From Corbicula japonica (taxonomy: Eukaryota > Mollusca > Bivalvia > Venerida > Cyrenidae), in NCBI GenBank assembly GCA_038501625.1, contig JAZAYU010000005.1:9449484-9513483 (forward strand): a stretch of DNA of 64,000 bases. Reading direction: 5' to 3'. The position numbers and the translations under genes are program-made. The notes beneath the pieces are model-generated. The model was not told the DNA's origin and ran no database searches. It saw only the letters and a list, made by a program, of their open reading frames with translations. This document shows, piece by piece, positions 25,218 to 43,570 of the stretch (within the stretch, counting starts at the first letter, position 1; every line of letters starts with the position of its first letter).

Positions 25218-26079
25218 CATTTTAGAGTGTTCTAGAAAGACGAGGCAACATACTTCGCTTACAGTAGATGTATGGTGTTTGGACAACTTGAACTACAGTT
25301 GCCTCAGTGAAACTCGGAGCAGAAAGTTGAAGGGTCGTAAAATGTAAGAAAAGCGTTTTAAAAGATGAAAGGTGAAATATTTATCAATAGATTCGAATGA
25401 TGCTATCACATCTAAATGTGGGACACGCCCACCGACAGTCGGATGTTCACGGGTATTCTATAACCTATAACCCCGAATCATATTCAGTAAAACAGTATTG
25501 TGTCTGTCAGAATCAAAACATTATACCTTGTATCATTTCGATGCTCCATACATATTTCATTACGTTATTTCATAAATTCATTAGTATGTTATATTGTTAT
25601 AGTACTTTTTTTCAAAGCCAGTTTGATATTATTGTATAGAAAACTATAGTAGCTCATTATACATGTATTTACGTAATTTATATAGAGTTTTACGTGAAGT
25701 CTAATCACGGCCAAAGACGTCATCGGTGATTTTTTTTTTCATTTTTAGTTGTCATTATATTTTGAAAGAACTTGCAGTTATCTTATTCTCATAGTTTAAA
25801 GTGATTTCATTACACATTTTGACAATAGAAGGGAATTTTTTACCGCGAAATGCATAATAATTTTAAATGTCAACTTTAAGACGAACATAAAGTTGAACTT
25901 TATGACGTCATTTCCAGAAGTTACGTCACTTGTCTCGGCCTGACGCGCCCCAACAATATTCTTAGTGACAGAACAATTAAAATTTAGCTGGAAATTCCTT
26001 TCTGTAAGTTACCATACCATTCGGTGCACTCGAATCAACTCTTGTACTGTCTTGTATCCTTTTTATACTATGACCTATA

Positions 26080-26085
26080 AATAAA
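26080..26085 (+). terminator. APCDD1: Candidate poly(A) signal of APCDD1
   Basis: AATAAA lies 863 bp after the APCDD1 stop. No earlier canonical AATAAA was noticed on the + strand between the stop and here. This would give a 3' UTR of roughly 0.9 kb. Confidence 0.4.
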
Positions 26086-26654
26086 CACATTTTCATTGGT
26101 CAAGAAAACGGCCGAAGAGCCAAATATGATATTTATTTTATTCCTTTTAAGAGATATTATGATTTAATAATTTTAACGGAAGTTATGAAACATTATCTTT
26201 AGGGTCACGTTAATAATGAAAAAACTTCTTGACCCTTGAGCTATTGGATATAATATGATATTCACCGGTATAAAGACATTCTTACTGTTGAATATGACAT
26301 CATATAGGCCTAAAATGGGCCACTAGTAAATAATTGTATACTATACTATATTTATTTATATTTGTTTTTATTGTTTAATATCGTTTTGTAAAAAGCTTCC
26401 AATGATTTAAAACTAGTACTGTTTACTGACAGTAAAGAGAAACATCACAAGTTCGAATATTTTGAATTTGTGCACAATTTATTTTCCCCGACTTCCTACA
26501 AGTATGTATGAGTCTCCCAAACAATTGGTTGAGCAGTTGCAATTTTCTTCATTTTTATACTGTGTACATGTGTATTTTGAAATTAAACCAGTTAAAAGAA
26601 CAAATAAAAGGGGTTTAGTGGTCGCTTATTGTTTAGATGCAGGGTGGGTTTCAA

Positions 26655-26820
26655 TATTTACAGAAAAGTGGTTCGTTTGGGGCAGTCTAAGCGTGGTTAT
26701 ATGAAACTCTCCAACTTTCTGGCAACATTCATAATGAAAATTAATTATTACTGCCCCCCCCCACCACTCTCCCAAGGGGGGTTAGCAACCACTCAGAAAC
26801 CCTTCTGGATCCGCCCCTGA
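26655..26820 (-). repeat. GGGGCGGATCC-family interspersed repeat, copy 3 (reverse)
   Basis: Ends CTTCTGGATCCGCCCC on the + strand, the reverse of the family start, with CCAACTTTCTGGCAAC in common with 39795-39935. Confidence 0.5.
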
Positions 26821-27722
26821 GATGGAAACCAGTTTTAACATAATTCAGCAACCATAATGTTGTTTTTTTAATTGACCGTCATTAACAATACCAGTTTGAT
26901 CATCGACCATTGAAGATAAACTCAATCTTTTTTTGTTGAATCCGGAGGCTTTTTCTTAGACTTTCTGCATAATAATCATATTAAATATGCATAAAACATA
27001 TTTTGAACGACAATCATTCATTTCTACTAATACTAAACAGGGTAATCATCGTTTTTTTTATCTCATTTTCGCATGTTGTTAAATAAATAAGTTTTGTAAC
27101 ATTTTTTTTGTTTGGGCCCTTCACTCCGAGGTAACCGAATTAATTCATAATTGGTTTACCAATACAAATAAAAAAAATCATACAACTTATAGACAAACTG
27201 CAGTTACAATTCAGCCAGTATTTTAAGGGATATTTTTTAAGGTACTCCTAAACCTTTTCAAAGGAGAAAATATAATTATAAAAAAAATCATCATTTTTTG
27301 TAAATTTAATATTTCGTTGATAAAAACTAAAACTACTATGGGAAGGGACAATATTGTTTGTAACATCTTATTTTCATACGCTTGTTTTTATTTCATGATT
27401 TTAAAATACAGAAATAACCTTCACAAAGTTAAGAAAATGCGAAGATGGGCTTCAAAGTTGAAGTTATTGTTCAAAATTCCCTCAGAACATGTTAAATGTC
27501 ATACCTTAAAACTTACATACCTCTCATTTTGTAAACGAGAATGTATCATAAATGTGTAAATTACTGTGTTAAAAGATGTATTAAAAGATGTGTTTGTTGA
27601 AGTAGATAACACGTGAACATGAAATAAAACAAGTGTTGTAACGAAATTCTTGACTTTAATTCGACATTTCCTGTTGTCGTTTTCTCGGGGCTGAAAGACA
27701 AAAACACGACTAGCTGACGTAT

Positions 27723-27817
27723 GCCCAAGATCATAAAACTAAATCGGGAGACCAGTCTCAAATCCCAAGCATCAGATTCGAGACTGGTCTCCAAACCCAG
27801 ATTTATGATCTTGGGCC
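27723..27817. mobile_element. Hairpin MITE family 1, AAGATCATAAAAC subtype, internally deleted
   Basis: Ends GCCCAAGATCATAAAACT and TATGATCTTGGGCC; the centre with the GATTGGCTGAAATGG part is missing on both sides, leaving a short hairpin. Confidence 0.75.
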
Positions 27818-28625
27818 ATAGACGTCTTGATGTTTGGTCGTTATTTTGACCCCCATGACGTAAAGACGAAATCGTATAAAATGAATCGGTCAACATAGAT
27901 TTAAGGTTGGGAATGGTCTTTGACAAATGAAAGGGGCGTAGCAAGCCGTCTATTCAAGTGGATTCATTATTGTGTTCTGGCATGCTCCTCACAGAAAATG
28001 CTGAAAACAATGGTGCATTTTGGTACATTCTGAGCGTCCAGAGGAGAGCCATGTGGATTTAGTCGCGTTTTCGCGTAAAGGCAGCAAGACAAAATGACCA
28101 CAGACAAAAATGCGATACGACGGACGAACATGAAGTATCGCGTTAGATTTAATAAGTCACATACAAAAATAATGCACAAATAGACCACTGAAAAGAATTA
28201 AGGCAGTCGTCTGCATAAGACAGATGGAATCGTGAGATAAAAATATGTGTTTTGAAATATTTCAACAAATTTCAAGCTCTGTACTATTTTTGACAAGCTG
28301 ACTTGTATAATATTCTAAAGAAACAAAATTTAAGCACAGTTCTCAAAAACACAACTATTATCCGACCTTTTTAGGGGCTAACCCCACCCCCATTTCAAGG
28401 AGCTTTTACATCTTAATATTACTGATTCTTTGGTGTAAAAGCTACTTGTTAAGGGGGATTATCCCCTTGAAACTTCGGAAAATATTTGTTTTGTTTTTTT
28501 GAAAACTGTGATTTCATGTAGCTTAGGTTATTTAATAAAAGGTCCAATACACTTATTTCGTACCAGTTTAACTTTTACTCCATTGGATATGGCTGTTATC
28601 CATGAGTGAACAGTGTAGATCCAGT

Positions 28626-28771
28626 GCCCAAGGTTATAAAACTGAGCATGGAAACCAGTCTCAAATCTCAAGCATCTGATTGGCTGAAATGGCGACTGGT
28701 CGCCATTTCAGCCAATCAGATGCTTGAGATTTGAGACTGGTTTCCAAACTCAGTTTTATAACCTTCAGCCC
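28626..28771. mobile_element. Hairpin MITE family 1, full-length copy
   Basis: Reverse orientation relative to 16191: starts GCCCAAGG and ends CCTTCAGCCC. Centre GCGACTGGTCGCC; arms nearly perfect, so probably young. Confidence 0.87.
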
Positions 28772-28790
28772 AGATGAACCGACACACCCG

Positions 28791-28950
28791 TGTCGTCTGA
28801 TGAAGATCCATACTGTTCGCTGTTTGATTTATTACGTTATTTTTACCAGGAAGCGAACAGTGTAGACCCTGGTCAGATGGCGCGGATGTTCCAGCTGATC
28901 TGGACCTTTACTGTTCGCACATTTGATAAAACCTATATATAATTATGGAA
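28791..28950. mobile_element. Foldback element family 2, copy
   Basis: TGTCGTCTGATGAAGATCC, ACTGTTCGCTG, AAGCGAACAGTGTAGACC and TGTTCGCACATTTGATAAA are the family blocks. It abuts the preceding hairpin MITE. Confidence 0.6.
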
Positions 28951-29254
28951 AAGACTCAAATCATGACCTGCTGCAAATGTTAAACGGACTTTTACCCAGT
29001 TGATCATGTATCTCTGAAATAAATACAGAAGTGTAGACCTTGGTTAAACTGCGAATGTGACATATCAGTTAGATAATTGTTAACAAAACATGTTTTCTTA
29101 ACATCGTATGTTGTATGTGTTAATAACGTTACATGTAAGTTCTTAACGCATACTACGTTAATGTTCGACGCGGTGATTACCTATCAATTTGGCCCGGAGC
29201 ACAATACACATTTTTTTTATTTAATAAGCAAAAAACATCCATCAAATGTACGGC

Positions 29255-29325
29255 GCATCGGTGGTTCAGTGGTAGAATGCTCGCCTGCCACGCGGGCGGC
29301 CCGGGTTCGATTCCCGGCCGATGCA
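29255..29325 (+). tRNA. trnG-GCC: tRNA-Gly, anticodon GCC
   Basis: This is a 71-nt cloverleaf. The acceptor stem GCATCGG pairs perfectly with CCGATGC and is followed by discriminator A. The D arm has the A-box TGGTTCAGTGG; the anticodon loop contains GCC in CTGCCAC; the T arm has the B-box GGTTCGATTCC within CCCGG/CCGGG pairing. A TTTT run follows at 29331, a normal Pol III stop. Compared with the usual animal Gly-GCC gene (GCATTGG/CCAATGC), the stem has a compensated T-A to C-G pair, so structure is kept. It appears intact and isolated among MITEs. Confidence 0.96.
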
Positions 29326-29390
29326 CACGTTTTGAATTGGTTTTCTTAAGGGGTAGAAGTTCAACCTATTTCAGTTATTCTGTGTTTGCC

Positions 29391-29555
29391 CTTGCACGTC
29401 TGATTAGGATCTGCACTGGTCGCATTTTGGTCAGATATAACCTAATGAATCTAAAAGCGAACAGTTTAGATCCTGATCAGACGTCACGGATGTGCGGGCA
29501 GATATGGATCTAAACTGTTCGCCCACGCAATAAAGGTGTATCTAGTGAGGAAAGC
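29391..29555. mobile_element. Foldback element family 2, copy
   Basis: Contains TCTGATTAGGATCTGCACTG, AAAGCGAACAGTTTAGATCC, a near-inverted GGATCTAAACTGTTCGC and GCAATAAAGG. It starts about 65 bp after the tRNA-Gly gene. Confidence 0.6.
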
Positions 29556-29711
29556 GTTAAAACAGGCAAAGCACTACATCTTGAAAAGCGGGACGGACCC
29601 AAAATATTTTTTAATAAATCTTGTCGCCGCCAAATAGTGCAAAAGAAAAGTACGCTTCAATTAAATACACGTGTGTTTAGTAAAAAGGTACAGTCAAACT
29701 CAACGCGAACA

Positions 29712-29969
29712 CAGCTTCCATTCGAGTTTAAATCGAATAGAACTCCCAGAGATACAGCTGCCATTCGAGTATAAATCGAATAGAACTCCCAGGGATACAG
29801 CTTCCATTCGAGTATAAATCGAATAGAACTCCCAGGGATACAGCTTCCATTCGAGTATAAATCGAATAGAACCCCCAGGGATACAGCTTCCATACGAGTA
29901 TAAATCGAATAGAACTCCCAGGGATACAGCTTCCATTCGAGTATAATTCGAATAGAACTCCCGGGGATC
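29712..29969. repeat. 43-bp minisatellite, 6 units
   Basis: Units start at 29712, 29755, 29798, 29841, 29884 and 29927; the unit opens CAGCTTCCATTCGAGTATAA and ends CCCAGGGATA. Because 43 is not a multiple of three, overlapping repeat-made ORFs appear on the - strand; they are artefacts. Confidence 0.92.
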
Positions 29970-30189
29970 TGTTATAATAAATGTTCGAGTAGCTATATAA
30001 GGTATTTCACATGCCCCCAGTACAGCAATTTAATTTTAAATAGAAATTTCAAATAAAACATAATCAATAATAATAGAAGAATATCCCCAAACGGTCATAG
30101 ATTAAACAGCATCAATAGAAAAACAAATATCTCCAAACAGTCATTTAGGGACATATATTTCCAGCTTGAGAGTTTAACCCTATTTATAT

Positions 30190-31400
30190 GATCCACCCAC
30201 CACTAAACTGGCCTTTAAAGTTACCAAAAGAACGATCAATTAACCGTTTCGTAGGTGGTGTCAGTTTAAATATATGTTAGTAACATTTGTACCCTGAAAT
30301 AGAGTGAGATTGGCTAACTTAAGCAAAGCAAAGCAAGGGGAATAACAAAGAAAGTGAAATCATTTTCAAGTAAAACGCAGTTTTGTCCCATTGAAAAATA
30401 TCAATTATCTCTTTTTGAAGGGAGATAACCAATATAATAATTATTCGGAAGCCAAACGCAGTGTTTGCCCTTGCACAAATTGTATATTGCGGCGGAATTT
30501 TCAGTAAACATCTCTGCGTTGGACTAAAACATCTTCACGTCCTTTTAAGGTCTGCAGGCATTTTAGCAGCTGAGGAAACTTTTGGATAGGCCAAGTTCAG
30601 GTCTTTGCGGTCGGCTACGTTTTATCATGAACGTAGCGTGCAGTCATTTAAAAGAGGTGCACGTAGCCGCACGACCGTGATGCGCTGGAGGAAAGGTTTG
30701 CCACTGTCACCAGATAAAAAAAGTTCTGCAAGATCATCCCAGCACAGCCGACGTTACTCGAGCGGAATATAGTGTGTTTTTACCCCAAAAAGACGGCGTC
30801 GCTCTATACAGTCGCGCACCCAATACTGCCGTGGTCGGAAAACCGTCGTGTCCTTTGGCAGCAGAAATGCGCATCAGAATAAATCGCAGATTTAGGTGTA
30901 AGATCTGTCCGGGAAACACGAAGACTATTATAACTTGCATGACAGCCTGTTATACAGCGACGACTTCTCCGTATTGCAAGATCAACTTGCGGCTATGAGG
31001 GGGTAATTTTCATACGAAGCCTTAAAAGCGCCAGCGAGGGTCAGCTGGTCCAAAGGTTGTACAACTGAGTATGGAAAATAGTTTTAAATCTCAAGCATCT
31101 GATTGGCTGAAGTTGCGACCTTGGGACCAGTACGAAGGGCGTAAGTTTCTTATAAGTTGATTTTATCGTTGCTCAAGTCTAGTCAAACCTCAAATAATCA
31201 CAAGAGTCTATCCACAACCCGGCATCCGCTACTGACACGTGCTCCACGGTTAGCTGTTTCGTTTGTTAGGCTTTTCGTCACAAACAATTTTGTTGTACTT
31301 TGTTATCATACTAGATCACATTCATAAGTATGTCATGCAACTAGAAATAGAAAATGCGCATACTCACTTCAAGGTCAACAAGAGTTGCGATAACGCTTTG
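30190..31400. repeat. Left copy of a diverged segmental duplication flanking the 29-bp minisatellite
   Basis: Shares ordered blocks with 32630-33010: AAAAGAACGA, AACGCAGTTT, and best of all ATAAGTATGTCATGCAACTA (31325 and 32915). The left copy contains extra, more GC-rich sequence at 30480-31000, with an inverted GGTCGGCTACG/CGTAGCCGCACGACC pair of unknown origin. Confidence 0.6.
31049..31125. mobile_element. Hairpin MITE family 1, collapsed copy
   Basis: CCAAAGGTTGTACAACTGAG to GATTGGCTGAAGTTGCG, then jumps straight to ACCTTGGG: one arm with the terminal end of the other. Confidence 0.6.
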
Positions 31401-31429
31401 TGTTGTTGGGCTAAAACAACTAAGTTTTA

Positions 31430-31600
31430 AAGGGACGGATACAGAGGGGTTAGTTTAGTTTTCAATCCCCTTTCGTGCAGCAATACATCTATTTAATTTT
31501 CAAAGGATTTTTTGGAAGAAAATTTTAAATATTATGTAACTACCCAAAGACTACCCACAGACTGCCCAAAACTAACCCCCGATATAGGAATCTTGCATGA
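31430..31600 (+). repeat. GGGGCGGATCC-family interspersed repeat, copy 4
   Basis: GGGACGGATACAGAGGGGTT at the start, then AATTTTCAAAGGAT, TATTATGTAACTACCCAAAG and GACTGCCC, in the same order as at 14550. Confidence 0.5.
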
Positions 31601-31749
31601 TACCATATATATCCTATTCCACCATTCCGTTACATATTACTATTATAAAGAGACAAAAATAAAGGAAAATAAAATTACAAACACCGAAGGCTGGAGAAGC
31701 CAGCATTACATGAAGCCATTGAGAACATGGACATCATGAAAATAAACGA

Positions 31750-32255
31750 GCATCAACATGTAGTCGTACAAAACACGGAAATCGACATGGAGTCTGACAA
31801 AACACGGAAATCGACATGGAGTCCGACAAAACACGGACATCGACATGGAGTCGGACAAAATACGGACATCGACATAGAGTCGGACAAAATACGGACATCG
31901 ACATGGAGTCGGACAAAATACGGACATCGACATGGAATCGGACAAAATTTCGGACATCGACATGGAGTCGGACAAAAAAGAACATCGACATAGAGTCGAA
32001 CAAAATACGGACATCGACATGGAGTCTGAAAAAACACGGATATCGACATGGAGTCGGACAAAACACGGACAACGGCATGGAGTCTGAAAAAATACGGACA
32101 TCGACATGGAGTCGGACAAAACACGACCATCGACATAGAGTCGGACAAAACGCGGACATCAACAAAGAGTCGGACAATATACGGACAACGACATACCGTC
32201 AGACAAAACTGGGACATGGTCATAATATCGGACAATAAACGGACATAGTGTCGGA
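31750..32255. repeat. 29-bp minisatellite, about 17 units
   Basis: The unit opens GAGTCGGACAAAATACGGAC and closes ATCGACATG. Unit length 29 shifts the reading frame by two each time, so a 29-residue super-repeat is read every three units; the unit has no stop in most frames, giving overlapping ORFs of up to about 209 codons on both strands. These are repeat artefacts, not genes. Degenerate units continue to about 32255. Confidence 0.92.
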
Positions 32256-32629
32256 CTAAGGCAAATTTTATAATAGAAATATGAAGTCGGATACAGGACA
32301 ATGTTAGGAACATCGATATGAATTTGGATATCATATCATGAACACGAGAGGAATGCGAAGTCGGACAAAAGACCATGAACAAAAAGTGATCTTGAATCGA
32401 ACATAACCAAATTAATAAGAACAGATCAGTAACATGAGGGAAACAATAAAAACAGTCGGACTTAATACCATGATTGAAAACAGCAAAAAGACGTCGGACC
32501 AGTTATTATTGTTTACTTTTGCTGAAATCGTGTGTATAATACTATACATTATAAGGAGAAAAAGCAGTAGATCTACCTTTTAAGACTATGACTTAACCAG
32601 AAATACGAAAACAATTTACAAGGTAAGCG

Positions 32630-33010
32630 CTTATAAGTGTCCAAAAGAACGAATAATTACCATTTGCCTAAGTGAATTCGTTTCGACTAGAAGTATAGGC
32701 TTTGAAGAACAGGTTGAAACTTCATTATCTTTATCTATAAGTATTCCCCGTTCTCAACACGTAGTTCAATCAATAAAGTATGGGGAATAACCAATACAGA
32801 GATTACACAAAAGTCAAACGCAGTTTACTCCCTTTACAATACGATTTTCTTATTATCAATAAAGTTAGTGAAAACCTCGTAAAATTGTTTTTTTTGTTTA
32901 TATGCTAGATGACATAAGTATGTCATGCAACTAGAAATGGAATATGATGAGATACTCTCTTCCATGACAGTTAGCAGTGGTGATTATGTTTTGTGTTGTT
33001 CTGTTCATGC
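32630..33010. repeat. Right copy of the segmental duplication flanking the 29-bp minisatellite
   Basis: Blocks in the same order as 30190-31400: GTCCAAAAGAACGA, GGGGAATAACCAATA, CAAACGCAGTTT, ATAAGTATGTCATGCAACTA and TTTTGTGTTGTT. Confidence 0.6.
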
Positions 33011-33416
33011 AGACTGAGCTTAACTGTGACTACTGCATTATACGTAAAACGAAGAAAAGTATCTTTATTTGTTTCCACCATTCGGAAAGATATAACTGCA
33101 ACTGTATTTTAATAAAAAAAATTAAAAGCTTTAAATTAAAATACAATTAAAACGACGAGATAAAACAAGTAGTCTTACGCTATAGGCCATTTTAAAAGCT
33201 TAGTAATCTAGCTAAATAATGCTATATAATATGCCTTTTCGATATTGTTTGATGGTTCTTTATCTGAACATATTTAACATAACTAATGAGTGTTCTGAAC
33301 ATTGTAGCATATAATGAGGTAACCGGGCAAAAGACCTGGATGACCTCTGATCATCTTGACTGCATGTCTTGTCAGTAACAAGAGTTGCGAGACACAAATC
33401 AGAATGGACGGTCTGT

Positions 33417-33666
33417 GCCCAAGATCATAAAACTAAATCTGGAGACCAGTCACTAATCCCAAGCATCTGATTGGCTGAAATGAGACTGATCCCCAATCTC
33501 TCAAATCTCAAGCATCTGATTGGCTGAAAAGAGACTGATCCCCAATCTCTCAAATCTCAAGCATCTGATTGGCTGAAAAGAGACTGATCCCCAATCTCTC
33601 AAATCTCAAGCATCTGATTGGCTGCAATGCGACTGGTCTCCAATCTAAGTTTTATGATCTTGGGCC
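33417..33666. mobile_element. Hairpin MITE family 1 with an internal 49-bp unit tripled
   Basis: Ends GCCCAAGATCATAAAACT and TATGATCTTGGGCC. Inside, a 49-bp unit (GAGACTGATCCCCAATCTCT to GATTGGCTGAAAA) is present three times, starting 33482, 33531 and 33580, almost without change. The family normally has a single arm here. Confidence 0.88.
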
Positions 33667-34063
33667 TTAGTCTAGTATCAAAGATAAAATTCCGTTGCTT
33701 AAATAATATATGTGCTTTAGAGCTTGTTTAAACACAATTCACTTTTCAAGAAAGTATATCCATTAGAGAGGAATTGACGAATACTTTTGGTCGAGGATAT
33801 ACGTAATACTATATATAGTATCAATAAGAACCCATAATGTGTATATATCCGTTTTCTCCAACCCGTTCTGTTATTTATAGCATATTTTAGATACACGGAT
33901 ATAATTTCCACTCTGTTTAGAAAGTTCTACAAATATTTGCAAACAAAAACCTAGCCATTACGATATACATGGCATTGGGCTTGCACGTACATGCGTTGTT
34001 TTAGCACAGTTCCTTTATCAGCTTCGCAAACATTCAAGGAAACTAGATTGAGAACCGCTTAAC

Positions 34064-34257
34064 GGAATTAGCATCATGTATCAAAAACATACGGCAAGGT
34101 GTATATGATATGAATTTTTGAAGAGAAATAGTGATATCGCTAATTATTAATTAACTTGCATAACTAGCATTATGTAACGCAAACATACTGCAAGGTGTAT
34201 AATTATGATATAAATAGTTAGAGAAAAAGTGATATCGCTATTTGTTAATTAATTATC
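34064..34257. repeat. Direct duplication, 2 x about 97 bp
   Basis: Both halves share TTAGCAT/CTAGCAT, CAAGGTGTAT, TATGATAT and GAAA(A)AGTGATATCGCTA with TTAATTAA. In the DNA downstream of CA-A. Confidence 0.7.
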
Positions 34258-34338
34258 TTATATTGGCAATTCTCGTACTGACCCAGTTTAATCTTCATGT
34301 GAATTTCATGTTTTTATTCTGTTTATAAATAAATTTGT

Positions 34339-34467
34339 CATTTATCAAGTGAATTTACATAGGCAATGTTACTGGGCCTCGGGCAGTCATATTAGCCCCC
34401 GTCCTTTAGCCCCAATATGACTACCCTTGGCCCCATAACAAGGCCAATATGATTTCACTTGATTTAT
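34339..34467. mobile_element. Foldback element with about 55-bp arms
   Basis: The left arm (ATCAAGTGAA, GGGCAGTCATATTAGCCCC) is inverted in the right arm (GGCCAATATGATTTCACTTGAT; CCCCAATATGACTACCC). About 129 bp with no ORF; a different family from the main hairpin MITE. Confidence 0.65.
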
Positions 34468-34712
34468 AACAGTAAAATATAAGCCTGTATATAAAAAGGC
34501 AGTTTAGCAAATAAATTTTGCAAAAACAAACATAATTATGCAATCAACACAAAACAATTCTGAATTAAATTCTTTATTTCTGTACAGATGATCACATCTC
34601 TCTGCCAAAATAACAAAGTCTTTCCGACTAAATACACAACATGTAATATATACAATATGTATTAAAATCTTACGTAAAAGGAACATGCTTTTTGAAGCTA
34701 TAAAATATATAA

Positions 34713-34718
34713 TTTATT
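34713..34718 (-). terminator. CA2-like: Candidate poly(A) signal of CA-A
   Basis: AATAAA on the - strand, about 436 bp after the CA-A stop codon; a second one follows at 34578-34573. Which is used cannot be told from sequence. Confidence 0.35.
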
Positions 34719-35153
34719 GATTTAAGAATTTCATAGTAATAATTAATACTGCGGTATCAAACCTTACAATTCAAATATATATTTCTGGACATAAATAATA
34801 TGTCTTTTCCTTATAAAAAATCCGAAGAAAAAGCTCATTAATATTTTTTAATTAAAAAAACAAGAAGCTGGGTGAGGCGTTAACAAGAATTTTTTTTATA
34901 AATTTTTATAAAAAGACTGATAAAAACAACGAATTTAACAAGCATCAAATGTATAATTATGATATGTAAATAAACAGAAAATGCTGAATTCCAGTTAATA
35001 ACATTAATATAAGATTTCTCCTTAACGTGTATTTGATATCATGAAAACATAGTTCTCAAGTGTGAATATAACTCAATTCAAATCTTTCATTCTTGATTAT
35101 AAACTTTGATTAAAAAAACGGTAACAATCAAAGGGAGAGTAGCTTGCTAAATC

Positions 35154-42747
<7,594 letters not shown>

Positions 42748-42819
42748 GTTTCTAGACTTCCCCGGTCAATATCACAGTTCTGAAAAACAAAATACGAGAA
42801 TCAGAATAGATTCAATCAA

Positions 42820-43570
42820 TCTTCTGAAATACCGCGATCGAAATGGGCGGAGGACGACGGAAGGTCACGGAAATATCCGATATACCGCGGGAGAATTTCC
42901 ACGGTTTTAATAGCTTCGCCATTCACATGTTCTAACCTTTCTTATCATATTTCTGCCGTTCAAGACAGATAAAATATCTGAAAAAAATCACCTTTGCTTC
43001 AAGAATGTCCAATAAATTAGCACTTCCAACCTCAGTGTAACTGAGTTTTTAGATGTACTAAGTAGCTGTTGCGGGCTGTAAACTGATACAGCGATCTACT
43101 GGTACGCTGTTTTATTTATCTCCAATAACCAACCCTGGGGTATTAACCTATACGAAAGCTCAAAATATGCTAACTGTGTGAAATATAGTAACTCTGAATT
43201 TGAAATGCGAATTCACGGAGAGCTCAAAGCAGACACATATTTTTAAATACAACTCAAGTAGTTGCATTAAAGGAAAAACAAATATCTTCAACGTGAATAA
43301 CCTTTAGATGTTAGTTTTTCTTAAAATATAAACTACAGAAAATGTTAAAAGTCAAGTATCAATAAAAATCGTTAAAATGTAAGTCAATAAAAACACGTCT
43401 ATGACAAATATTTGCTTTTCAAACTATTATTCAAAAGCTGCAACATTGTAAATACACAAATCAACTCAGACTATCCAAGAGAGCAATAAAGGAAGTAAAG
43501 ATAGCATCTTTAGTTTTGAACAATGTCCTTAAATTGTTAACAAAATCGCATGCAGAAACATAATTGTGTG
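42820..43570 (-). promoter_or_regulatory. Region just upstream of CA-A exon 1, related to the 49/53/57-kb 5' modules
   Basis: CTTCTGAAATACCGCGATCG (42821-42840) resembles the donor end of the 57-kb module (CTTACTGAAAGTTACCGCG), but on the - strand the GT of the donor is gone. Further out, AGAGAGCAATAAAGG, TAGCATCTTT and GCATGCAGAAA (43480-43560) match text upstream of the 57-kb module. A decayed promoter or first-exon copy is the likeliest reading; the matches are short. Confidence 0.35.

Larger units (their letters stand above)
25218..27722. other. APCDD1 3' UTR and start of convergent intergenic region
   Basis: 25218 to about 26085 is probably 3' UTR. After it the sequence is AT-rich with the reverse-oriented GGGGCGGATCC repeat near 26655-26820. 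No further gene was recognised. Confidence 0.5.
26086..35153. other. Convergent intergenic region between APCDD1 and CA-A
   Basis: About 9 kb with one tRNA gene, two minisatellites, a segmental duplication and many short mobile elements. No additional protein gene was recognised; all longer open frames coincide with repeats or lack recognisable motifs. Confidence 0.6.

Noticed and set aside
29077..29513. Two + strand ORFs over 29077-29513
   Set aside because: They overlap the tRNA-Gly gene and a foldback element; no protein motif.
29657..29936. Two 78-codon - strand ORFs with repeated LGVLFDLY-type text
   Set aside because: Products of the 43-bp minisatellite.
29712..29969. CRISPR-like repeat array
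   Set aside because: Units are directly adjacent with no spacers, and the window is clearly eukaryotic; it is a minisatellite.
31706..32382. Overlapping ORFs of 137, 147 and 209 codons (-) and 88-140 codons (+)
   Set aside because: They are generated by the 29-bp tandem unit, which lacks stops in several phases; peptides repeat every 29 residues and no splice or start context supports a gene.
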